From Bimuria novae-zelandiae CBS 107.79 (Eukaryota > Ascomycota > Dothideomycetes > Pleosporales > Didymosphaeriaceae): a stretch of 64,000 nucleotides of DNA. The notes under the pieces are model-generated. The model was not told where the DNA came from and did not search any database. It saw only the letters and a program-made list of their open reading frames with translations. This document shows, one piece after another, positions 24,271-33,190 of this stretch. The position numbers and the translations under genes were made by a program. Where the stretch lies: NCBI GenBank assembly GCA_010015655.1, contig ML976773.1, positions 116,468-180,467 on the forward strand. Reading direction: 5' to 3'. How positions within the stretch are numbered: position 1 is the stretch's first letter; each line of letters opens with the position of its first letter.

Positions 24271-24600
24271 TTAAATGCTCTCCACAATCACGTGCGTACG
24301 GAGTTGGCTAAGAGCTGGATACTCTCCACCCCAGGAGACCCCGGACGGCGAGCTCCCAGTAGAGCTCTCAGAGCTCGAGATGCACGATATCTATCAGGTA
24401 TCGTAGTGGGATGACCCTGTCTAGCTTGTGCTGTACACATTTTATCTTAGCGCGATTTTTTAATCAATCAATTAATCAATTATCAATTAAAAAGCCTTAA
24501 AATTAACTATTAATTAATTAATTAGTAACTCGAGGTCCTCGACGATCAATCAAATCAATCTCAGCCCGAATTTTTGATTGATTGATTGTTGGCAACTCTG

Positions 24601-26221
24601 TCTACCTGTAACATGGATCCTAGTAGTTGGAGGACTAAAAAGGCACATTCGTGGCTGCGATGTGCGGCTCTGCTTCGACTCTACCATGATGCTCTGTGGT
24701 TGGGATACTAATACACTACCTTGGATAGTACTATGTGCGCCGCTGGGCTGGTGGTCTAAACGAGGTCTAGGAAGGATGGCTATGTTCTTCCCCTCGGGGA
24801 CTAAAACACACATCCGCTTGCATCATGAGTCCTGGCAGCTAAAAGGCTAAAAATGCGCATGTGCATCGGAATGTGCGCCCCAGCTTGGAAGAATAATAAG
24901 ACTGACTGAAGTTAGTGATGTGCAACTCTGGTTTGGGAACGAAGAGAGAATTTCCGAGTCAATCATGTGCGCCTTTGGTTCGTTGGTTTAGAATCACAAC
25001 GCATATGAACCTCAATTATTTGCTTCTCCTCGAGGATTAAAACACAACTCACCACGGACTATGGGATCTTCTGGACGGGGAACTAAAAACACGGTTTCAA
25101 AACCTGCGATGTTCACCTCTACTTAGAAGTATTAAAAGAACTCCTCTGATTTATCATGTGCAGCTCTGGCCGGGGGAATCAAAAATAGAACTCAAAGAGC
25201 TAGCATGCGCGCCTCTCGTCCGCTGGTTAAATGTCCTCTACCGTCCGTACCATATGCTTCTCCTCGAAGCATAAAACAAATTCCACTCTGTGCTATAAGA
25301 CCTTGCGGTTAGGAAATTACAAATACACCTTGGTCTTCTCCGATGTGCGCCTTTATTTGGGAAGATTAAAACGACTTGTAAAAGGCGATCATGTGCAGCT
25401 CCAGCTGGGGGGAACGTAAACACGAGTTCCGGCCATTATGATGTGCAAATTTTCTTCGCCGGTCTAAAAGGACTATACCAGAAACGTTGTGTGCTTCCTT
25501 GGGACTAAAATACGATTAGGAACTGGATCATGTGCGTCTCTAGTTTACTGGTCTAAAAAATGTCGAACCTGGTTCATGCGCTTTCCTTGGAGAATATTAA
25601 AGCATAAAAGGGATCTGAAAGTACGTTTACACCCAGCCTATGTGCTTCCCCTGGAGAACAAAAATATATCCAGAACAGAGCATGGGTCCCTCGCGAAGTC
25701 CTTCAAAATTCCAAGAGATACATGTTCATGCTCTTCCTCTCGGGAACTCAAACCTAAACGAAATGGCGGAATGTGCGCCTCTGCTTCGGCAGTCTAAAAT
25801 CACATTTGCTCCTGGTCTATCCTCTTCTCTTAGAGAACTAAAATGGTATGGGTACACACCAATGTCTTCCTCGTGGAGGAGTCTAAAAATTGAGGGGCTA
25901 AAATCTAATCTCAGCTTGAGTTATGTGCGCCTCTGCTTCGTCAGTATAAAAGATGGAGATATTCCCAATTATGTGCTTCTCTTGGAGAACGAAACAAATC
26001 CACTGCGGACTCCATCATGTGTCCTTCGCGCACTGTTCTAGAAGAAACCATACAACTGGATAACGTGCTTCCCTGGGGACTAAAAATCCAAAATGGCCGC
26101 GTGTGCATCTCCGGCGTCGTCTTCTAGAAAACATCAGCTTTCAGAACGTATGTGCTTTCCCTGGGGACTCAAAATACCACGCAGTCACCAACAATGTGTC
26201 CCTCGCCTTGTGGTCTACGCA
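24601..26221 (+). repeat. Main 46-bp unit array, right part (about 35 units)
   Basis: I counted 35 units in 1621 bp, a mean of 46.3 bp. Examples: variable 25511-25529 with conserved 25530-25558 (type A); variable 25753-25770 with conserved 25771-25799 (type A); variable 25952-25970 with conserved 25971-25995 (type B). The variable part is 17-21 nt in most units. Types A and B mostly alternate between 25430 and 26221. Nearly every conserved segment starts ATG, usually ATGTGC, and ends CTAAAA or a one-step variant. After CTAAAA the next bases are often CAC or TAC. The last unit is a type A with a diverged end (GGTCTACGC), a form repeated at the end of the smaller cassettes. Confidence 0.8.
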
Positions 26222-26276
26222 AGATATATGTCCGCGAGCGAGTCCGTTACTAGCACGCAATATACGCCACAACTCT

Positions 26277-26346
26277 GATATGACCTCCCCTCTCTTTCAC
26301 TGTTTTGCCCTTTACACTTCTCCAGTTTAAGTTTACTGGTCTAGAA
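26277..26346 (+). promoter_or_regulatory. Decayed leader of a second array cassette
   Basis: GATATGACCTCCCC at 26277-26290 lines up with the TATATAACCTC of the leader at 27431. It is followed by a CT-rich stretch, TTTACACTTCT, a CCAGT/ACTGG hairpin (26322-26339) and CTAGAA in place of CTAAAA. The order and spacing match the intact leaders. Confidence 0.5.
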
Positions 26347-26488
26347 ACAAAATACCTGAGCTAGAATGGACTTGCGTGCCTGGTGCGAACCAAAAATGAT
26401 ATTTCAATCTACCGGATGTGCACCTCTCGGGGAGGGGCTGAAAGCTCACATGCAACTGCATTATGTGGCCCTCGTCTCGTCTAAGCGG
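26347..26488 (+). repeat. Three-unit array cassette following the decayed leader
   Basis: The units are a type B-like segment (ATGGACTTGCGTGCCTGG..., ending CCAAAA), a type A-like segment (ATGTGCACCTCTCGGGG...) and a terminal type A (ATGTGGCCCTCGTCTCG with CTAAGC end). Each is preceded by an unrelated 18-19 nt stretch. Confidence 0.55.
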
Positions 26489-26608
26489 GATACAGTTGCG
26501 AATGAAGCCTGTCGTTGCCACGCAGAAGATATGATGATGCTGATGGTCGTTAGCATTGCTAATTAGTGTAGGATCGAGGGAGGCTCAGATTAAACTTTCA
26601 AAGGTTTC

Positions 26609-26676
26609 TATATAAACCTTTCTCTTCTGCGCTGTTCTTGCTCTTCATAATTATGCTCTAGTCTAGGAGTCTAAAA
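26609..26676 (+). promoter_or_regulatory. Leader of array cassette with TATATAAA box
   Basis: TATATAAA is at 26609-26616, then a CT-rich stretch and GCTCTTCATAATTATG. A perfect CTCTA-GTC-TAGGAG-type hairpin (26656-26669) and CTAAAA (26671-26676) follow. TATA and CTAAAA are about 62 nt apart. An AAAGGTTT/AAACCTTT inverted repeat spans the TATA box. Confidence 0.6.
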
Positions 26677-26818
26677 GTCTATCAAACACACGTTCATGGG
26701 GCTCCCCTGTCTTTTGGGGACTAAAAAAAGACTTCGAGTTCTGTCACATGCGTCTCCGGGCGGAGCTTTAAAAGACGATAATTGGCACTACATGTGCCTC
26801 TGGTCGTTGTTCTAGACC
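26677..26818 (+). repeat. Three-unit array cassette
   Basis: The units are type B (ATGGGGCTCCCCTGTC... ending GGGGACTAAAA), a type A with a CTCC-GGGC-GGAG hairpin ending TTTAAAA, and a terminal type A (CATGTGCCTCTGGTCG... ending CTAGACC). Variable stretches are 17-19 nt. Confidence 0.6.
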
Positions 26819-26860
26819 AGACATGCACGAGCAAGTCCCGGCGCTGGTATACGGGAGATA

Positions 26861-26994
26861 CCATGATGATGTTGATGCTCGTCATCATGGCGCAGTGTCG
26901 CGAAGGCGAGATTCAGAAGAACGCAGTGTATATAAGATCGAGTGAGCAGCTGTTCTTGCTCCTCACACTTTTGCTCCAGCTATGGAGTCTAAAA
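26861..26994 (+). promoter_or_regulatory. Leader of array cassette with palindrome and TATATAAG box
   Basis: A 9-bp-arm palindrome (CCATGATGA 26861-26869, TCATCATGG 26882-26890) lies upstream of TATATAAG at 26929-26936. CTGTTCTTGCTCCTCACACTTTTG follows in part, then a perfect CTCCA-GCTA-TGGAG hairpin (26974-26987) and CTAAAA (26989-26994). Layout and spacing match leader 1. Confidence 0.6.
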
Positions 26995-27132
26995 CTCAGG
27001 ATTGACAACCCATGGGCTTCATTGCTTGGTGGGGACCAAAATTTCTCCTAGCCGAATAAAGGCGCGCCTCTAAGCGGGTCTAAAAAGAGACCAGAAATGG
27101 TTATATGTGTGCCTCTGGCTCGTTTTCCAAAC
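26995..27132 (+). repeat. Three-unit array cassette
   Basis: The units are a type B-like one ending GGGGACCAAAA near 27043, a type A ending GGGTCTAAAA near 27085, and a terminal type A (ATGTGTGCCTCTGGCTCG) with a diverged end. Confidence 0.55.
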
Positions 27133-27247
27133 CATGCATACGAACGAGTAATTCCGTGCTGGCATGGGGAGCTCCCCGTCATGCTGCGCATCACTATCAG
27201 TGCCTACTCGAGCACTGTTGAGAAGGGAAGTTCGGATGGGTGCGGTG

Positions 27248-27319
27248 TATATAACATCCTCTTCCCGGCGGTGATGTTTTGGTCGCACTTCTCCACTGCG
27301 CTGTTTGAACGGTCTAAAA
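27248..27319 (+). promoter_or_regulatory. Leader of array cassette with TATATAAC box
   Basis: TATATAA is at 27248-27254, then CATCCTCTTCCC, a GCACTTCTCCACTGCG stretch and GGTCTAAAA ending at 27319. One unit-like segment (ATGGTTTCTGGGCATCTTCC) follows before the next leader. Confidence 0.5.
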
Positions 27320-27430
27320 ACGGAAACCGTAGAGCTCGATGGTTTCTGGGCATCTTCCCGAAACCACGAGAAGGCCGTGCTGTTGCGCACCATCATCTAT
27401 GGGGACACGTGCAGATCAGAGAGATGCGGG

Positions 27431-27494
27431 TATATAACCTCGTCTTTTCTGCATTGTTCTGCTCTTCACACTTCTGCACTTTATAGTTCTAAAA
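27431..27494 (+). promoter_or_regulatory. Leader of array cassette with TATATAAC box
   Basis: TATATAA is at 27431-27437. CTCTTCACACTTCTGC (27462-27477) is nearly identical to leaders 1 and 3, and CTAAAA is at 27489-27494. The hairpin before CTAAAA is weak here. Confidence 0.55.
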
Positions 27495-27677
27495 ATCAAG
27501 ACAAGAAGGCAGTATGAGACTCCCTGCCTTGGGACTAAAACCTGCACTCGTTGACCTGATGAGTGCCCTTTGTTGGGGTCGAAAAAATTCCAGCAGGCTT
27601 AATGATGTGTGGCGTCGGCAGGGGACTAAAAATCTGTCATCTATCTTTACATGTGCCACTCGCGTCGTCTTCTACAA
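27495..27677 (+). repeat. Four-unit array cassette
   Basis: The conserved segments begin ATGAGACTCCCTGCC, ATGAGTGCCCTTTG, ATGTGTGGCGTCGG and ATGTGCCACTCGCG. The first and third end in GGGACTAAAA, the second in GGTCGAAAA and the last in TTCTACAAG. Variable stretches are 18-19 nt. Confidence 0.6.
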
Positions 27678-27740
27678 GATGCATGCGGGCAAAAAGCCAG
27701 CACAGCCGCGGAGGAGGCCGTGATGATTCTCGCGCTACTC

Positions 27741-28250
27741 CAATATGACAATCCAGCATGTCGTGAGTGCCTCTGGGCTGGGACTAAAAAATATCTGTGC
27801 AAGGGTTGCATGGGGCTTCAGCGGGGGGCTCAAAACTGCAGGGTGTCCAACGTACCGTACTCTTGGCGTACAGTTAGTAGTTCTGTACCGTGCACAGTAC
27901 ACATAGTGGTCTTCAGGAGGAAAAAAGGACAGTGAATGGTCTGTGCACAGTATGGAACTACTGGCCGTACGCCAAGAGTACGGTACGTTGGACACCCTGC
28001 AAAACTGCGTGAACTTTGCTATGTACGTTTCGGGTGAGAATATCAAAACGAGGAAACAAAACAGCTGATGTGTGGTTGGGTCCTTGATTGAAATGGACGA
28101 GAACATGCTGAATGGGGATGTGCGGTCGTCCTGCAATATGAAAGCCAAGTGGTGGAACATTCTTCTCCAACGTTTCGTCCATAAATATGTGGACATATTA
28201 GCTATGTGCGTGCTTGGTCGTCCAAATCGCCGATTAACTCATCGATTTTC
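27741..28250 (+). repeat. Degenerate tail of the array locus, with no clear TATA leader
   Basis: About seven weakly conserved units can be followed (for example ATGTCGTGAGTGCCTCTGG ending GGGACTAAAA near 27789, and ATGGGGCTTCAGCGGGG ending CTCAAAA at 27836). The MITE at 27839 interrupts the next unit. Beyond 28250 only scattered ATGTGC-type fragments remain, to about 29200. Confidence 0.45.
27839..27999. mobile_element. 161-bp hAT-type MITE
   Basis: The terminal inverted repeats are about 59 bp; the outer 33 bp are identical and start CAGGGTGTCCAACGTACC. Most of the element is therefore a near-perfect palindrome. It is flanked by the 8-bp duplication CAAAACTG (27831-27838 and 28000-28007). 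The 8-bp duplication and CAGGG ends indicate mobilisation by a hAT transposase. The ends differ from those of the hAT at 16140, so that element is not its obvious parent. It has no coding capacity. Confidence 0.88.
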
Positions 28251-31209
28251 GGGTCCCGGCGGTCTTCAAAAAAGAGTAGGAGCGTGCGGTATGTACTCGT
28301 CCGCTCAAGGATTACAGTTTGTTTTATGAAAGCGAATGTTTCGCTTCGGTTATTCTTGAAAAAACAACAGGCGAAAATCTCTGGTGTCGAGCGCTACAGT
28401 ATTATGCCGCCATACTACCCTTATCCGAACAATCGAGCTAGCCATAATGTGGCTTCTTGGCTGACTGATCGCCATCAATGAAGACCTATGGCTACGCCCT
28501 GTTCCGGTGGACGTAAAAGGACTTTTTAGACACAGTATGCGGATTTGGCGCTGCCAAAAATAGCAGCTACAACTCCATGTGCGTCTCCAGGGCAAACAGC
28601 TACAGTCTCAATACAGGGTATAGGAGAGGTATGTGTGTTCCTTCCGCCACTGAGCGAGACCTTCGATGCACAGGACCATGAGCTGAACATGCTTGATGCT
28701 ATACCCGCTAAATGGGTTGGAAAGCACAAGGCGATGTGCCATGTGAGCCTTAGGTGTGCTTCGAACAAACAACCACACCTACACCAACATGTTTTCTCCA
28801 GGCTGTACTCCTACATTCTCATTATCCAGCACGGGAGACTTATATTTGTTGTCCCTATTGCCATCTAACGCTCTCCCTACGATGTCGACATACTGAGCCA
28901 GCTGTTCGAAATTCCGACCGTTGCTCTTCAAGTGTTTGTTCGGTGAACTAGAAAAGGCCGGAACCGGGCAAATCTGGCGGTATTTGTGCCATTTGGTTTA
29001 TCCCGAAAGCCATTCAGCAAATACCATGTGGTTTTCCAGCTGATTATGCTTCTCCGTCTCAGAATCAAGCGAGGAAGCCTTATATCAACTCTTCCTGCCA
29101 CTGCTACAGTGTTGTTATACCGAAATAGCTGTCAAACACGTCTCAGGATCATTCTATGTGCTTGTTCTGTCGACAAAAAAGCCAACGCCTTCACCTACAT
29201 GTGCTTCTCCTACGTTACCTCAAAGGCTCACGAGGCAGAGATCCCAATCAATATCTACTCCTCTAGTTACTGGCAACATCTTTCCCGGAACTCGCATTCG
29301 TAGGACTATTTAGTCAAAAGCGAAGGATGCCTAGATTCCTGTTCCCCTTCTCGTCAAATTCAATGCTCTTGAACCGAATGGAACGTACTGGTGGCCGAAA
29401 TGGTTTCGGTTATAACCATATGTGTGGCTTGGGTGTTTGGTAAAATTTGCACACCTAGTTGACATGCGTTTCTCTGGTTCCTTCTCCTTTGATGAAATTC
29501 ATTAATCGATGCGACCACCTATGCGTGCTTTTGTGCTTTCTGAAAGACACATAACCAGAAGCCATGCTGTGTGCTAGTCTTTCCAATCAATCCATTCAGA
29601 TAGTTATGTTTCTGCTCCTAATCGTTTCTAAGAAATACGCTCCTGAGCTGGTTCGTCGCTCTGAAAGTTGATTGCTCCAGTCGTATGTGTTCTCCATTTG
29701 GCATTCTTTGAAGAAGATAATAGCTGAAGTCCAAATGGTGTTCTCCGGCTGACTTTTCACAGCCTCAGAAAGGACGCGGGCAATGCTTTTGACTCTACAT
29801 TCCCAAATCCGTGACATGCAACCCATGAGCTCGGAATACGTCGCATACAACAATACATGTATGTTGAGTTGAGTGGCTGTTCTCCGCACACACAGTCAAA
29901 GGTCCCTGGACGCACCAAAAACAACGGTTTCAAGATTTCATGTCCCGGTCGTCTTGCGACTCAAACCCCAGCTCCTTCATAAATTTGATCCGAAGTTCTT
30001 CTTCTTTGCGAATCTGAATCTAAGAATCTTGTCCGAAACCTAGCTATGACCAGCTATGCTGCGGACTCGAAATTCACTATGACTCCAAACATGAGTCCTG
30101 GTACCGTGGCTTCGCAAGTGCACCCCCCTATACTCTTGACGATCAAAAAGCAAAGCTGAATGGGTTATGGACGAGGTGTACCCCCAAAGCCACAACGAAT
30201 GACTGTGTGAAGGAGGCCGACAATCCAAGTCCCCCACTCGCGAACATGACCAAGTCGAATTGCAAAAGAAGTTATGGCTCCCTCTGCCTCCGCGCTCGTT
30301 CATGTCCCCTTTCGCACACGCGCTCCGCACGCCACCGAAAGCACCAAAAGCGTCTCTGGGTGTAACATGGATCATATTCTTGTTAAAAAAAGACGGCAGA
30401 TATTGTAAGGCGTGAAAAGAACCAACGAAGACCTCGATCTTCACTTGTAAAAAACCATAGCTGCATTGGATGCATGACTTTGTCCGCGCCCATGCGGGGC
30501 CGCTTCTTGCTCCCAAAATCTCCAAACGATATGTACCATGAGCATTGGACCAAGTTCCCGTCTCGAAAACAATAACACATGTCGATATGAAGCAGCACGA
30601 CGCTCCCAAGTTTCTTGCCCATTGGAAAACCAAAAGTGGTTGGCGAGTGCAGTAAGGGTTCTGCCTGTTTGTTTCTGTTCCTCTTCCGCACATCAAACAT
30701 CTCCAAACGAAGCGTACCATGGACTATGGGCCTATTCTGTCTTACAATACATCACAGATCTTACCAATGGGAGCAAGGAACGACCGCAAGCCCTCATCCC
30801 GTGAGAGAGCGCAAAAACATCGACGAGAAATGCGATGGCTCTTTTCGCTTGCCCCTGTCTCCTCCCTTGTACTTCAATCCCGAAAAGATCCACTCGATGA
30901 GCGACGAATGTAGCCTCATTTTAATAACTACAAATCACAGTTAATATGGCGAGTATCAAATCAGCTCAAGCCCTCCGTCCATAGGGGAGACGAAAAATGC
31001 TCGCCATGGATGATCATCGCTCTGTCTGCTCGTTTCTGTCCTCCTGCACTCCCATCGTTTCTAAAAAGATATGCTTGATGACAAATAGGCGTGTGCCGGG
31101 TCTTGACACCCCTATCTTGTGGCCGTCTGGCAAAAATCGAATGTCTGCTTCGTGATGCTTGCAACAGAGATTAACACTCAATGCAAGCACGACTTAAGCT
31201 AGCGTACCG
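28251..31209. other. Gene-poor stretch with scattered array-like fragments and an imperfect 180-bp repeat
   Basis: ATGTGC-type motifs followed by A-rich ends recur irregularly, suggesting old array sequence. A 226-codon minus-strand frame (30720-30040) is open but resembles no family. A short direct repeat (ATCTCCAAACGA...GTACCATG) lies at about 30520 and 30700. I do not call a gene here. Confidence 0.4.
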
Positions 31210-31289
31210 TGCCTTGGCAGTTGTTAAAACCCTAAGGGGTAGCTGGTACCACAGGATCAAAGGTTGTTCTCGGGCAGGGGTACTGTAAG

Positions 31290-33190
31290 GCAGGGAAAGA
31301 GTATTAATAGCTTACGCTTATTAATAGGGGCGTTAGCATGAAAGTCGTAAGATATTAAATTAATAAAAGCCTAAATTAAATCTAAATAATAGATTAATAA
31401 CTAGGTTAAATATAAAGATATGAGTCTATCTTCGCGTTTCTATGTATAAGTATAGTTATAAAGATCCCGAAGTCTTATTCTAGAGCTCTAGATGTTAAGG
31501 CATTTTTAGAATTCTTAATAATTCTAGGACGCGTAACTTATTATATAATTTATAGCTAAGTTAGGACACTTAGCCTAGGCGTATAGATAAGTACTAATAC
31601 TCCGCCTTATATTATTATATTAGATCTTAATATTAGCTCCCCTCTCTAGACTTAATATCCTTATAGGTTAACTACTTATAAAGCCGCTCTCTTAATCTGC
31701 CTAATACTATTATTTCTAAGCTAATTATCTTAAACGAAACTATATATTTGTAATAGCCGCGTATTTATACTACGTGAAAAAGTAGTTAGCTTATTAAATA
31801 TTATTTTTATACTTTATGTGCACAAACTACGTTTAGTATAATAATTAAAAGCATAAAGTAAAGGAAATCCCTCTACTAAATTACTTAAAAATAGATAATA
31901 AGATAGAATAGTTAAATAAGTTAGAGGCTAAGGAGGAGGTATAACTCTAAATAAAAAAGAGCTCGCTTATATAGCGCTTTTACGTGCGTATTTGGCACGA
32001 GAGAAGATAGCGTAGTTTCGTAATTAGTATAAGAAGTTATATTAGAAGAAATAAAAGCTATTTAATTATATTATACTTATAATTAATAAGTTAGAAACTC
32101 TAGAGGCTCGCGAGGAGCTTACTTAAGTAGTAGTCTTAATTAACCCTATAACTTATCTAGGTTCTAATATAATTAATTAGTTTATAATCTAGTTTAAACC
32201 TTCCTTTATGACGTAATAGTGTACTAGTATTATTATATTTTCTCTTAACAGTTCTGTAAGTGGCTTTTAGGTTCTTAGATATCTTTACTATAAGAATACT
32301 CTTTTTACTTAATAAGGTATATGTGACGTACTATTTACCACTACGCCAACCTAGCAAAGGATATAGGATAATACTCTATAAGATAGAGTAGATCCTAGGT
32401 AAATAGTATATATACTAGTATAGGCCAGTAGAGACTAAGGGACTAGATCCTTAGCTCGCCCCACTTAGGCCTGTATATAACTAGGCCTAAATAGTACCTG
32501 ACAATTTCCTACCAAGTTTTATGTATGCCCTTAATAAAAAGGTCTATACTTTTTTCGTTATTAGTAAAACTTAAAGCGGCTCTAGGCCTTTTATTTAAGT
32601 CATTTTTAGTATTAAATAGACGTTTTTGATTGGTGCCATATTAGCTAAATAGGGAGAATATAGAAAAGATTTAACGTTATTCCTTTTAAATCACCTTAAA
32701 ATATTAGGGCTTTGTGGTGAGGTGTCACGATGCCTATATATACTATCCTATGCCTTGTAACGATAGCTATCGTTACTCGTTCCTTTTGGGGATGTATGGC
32801 GGCGTGGTATAGGGCGACGTACATTACATGAGGAGCGTTATCTTGTTAAAATTTCTGACCTATAATATAGCCATTAGGCTAAAGTAGTATACAAAGTTAA
32901 AAAAATATCTAATATATAAATATATATTAATAAAATATTAACAAGAAAAAAAAAAGAAGAAAAAATAAACTTACCCCTATTTATTAAAGGCTTTATGATA
33001 GGATTTAAAATCAGCCCCTACCTATAGAGGAGGCTAAGAAGTATTATAAAAGGGCTATATTTGAACTGTCTTATAAGATATAAAAATCCCGCGATTATCT
33101 ATAGCAAAAGAAGGCTAATAAAAAATAATTATAACTTTAAAAAGTAAAAAAGCTAAGGCTTATAAGGTTAGCTAACAGCTTAAAGCTAGA
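31290..33190. mobile_element. AT-rich, probably RIP-mutated transposon relic of unknown type
   Basis: The region is strongly AT-rich with stops in all frames, like the hAT and pogo relics elsewhere in the window. A less AT-rich patch at about 32715-32870 starts TGTCACGATGCCTATATA after a purine-rich GTGGTGAGG. That resembles the start of an LTR of a Ty3/Gypsy element preceded by a polypurine tract, but no second copy is present to confirm it. Confidence 0.4.

Larger units (their letters stand above)
16140..24600 (+). mobile_element. hAT-family DNA transposon, RIP-degraded, carrying a nested Copia element
   Basis: The ends are perfect 25-bp terminal inverted repeats starting CAGAGTTGCCAACAATCAAT (16140 inward, and the reverse complement up to 24600). 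They are flanked by an identical 8-bp duplication TCTACCTG at 16132-16139 and 24601-24608. An 8-bp duplication and CAG-type ends are hAT hallmarks. Many AATCAATC motifs lie just inside both ends. Removing the nested Copia and its duplicated 5 bp leaves about 3156 bp, a normal hAT size. The native sequence is very AT-rich with stops at former CAA/CAG codons, as expected after RIP. It sits inside one unit of the 46-bp array. Confidence 0.9.

Noticed and set aside
25489..26041. Open frames of 100-133 codons in the right part of the array
   Set aside because: Same reason: no domain, no kept frame, and they only reflect low stop density in the units.
24601..26221. A true prokaryotic CRISPR array
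   Set aside because: The repeats are degenerate and of two kinds, there are no cas genes, and the surroundings are clearly fungal. I report it as CRISPR-like in layout only.
15471..26221. A ribosomally made peptide precursor with repeated cores (as for ustiloxin-type peptides)
   Set aside because: No single long frame, no signal peptide, and no regular Kex2 Lys-Arg sites between units.
30040..30720. 226-codon minus-strand frame
   Set aside because: Composition (many Cys, Ser, His, Arg) and lack of any motif look like chance openness; the overlapping 107-codon frame on the same strand is equally plausible.
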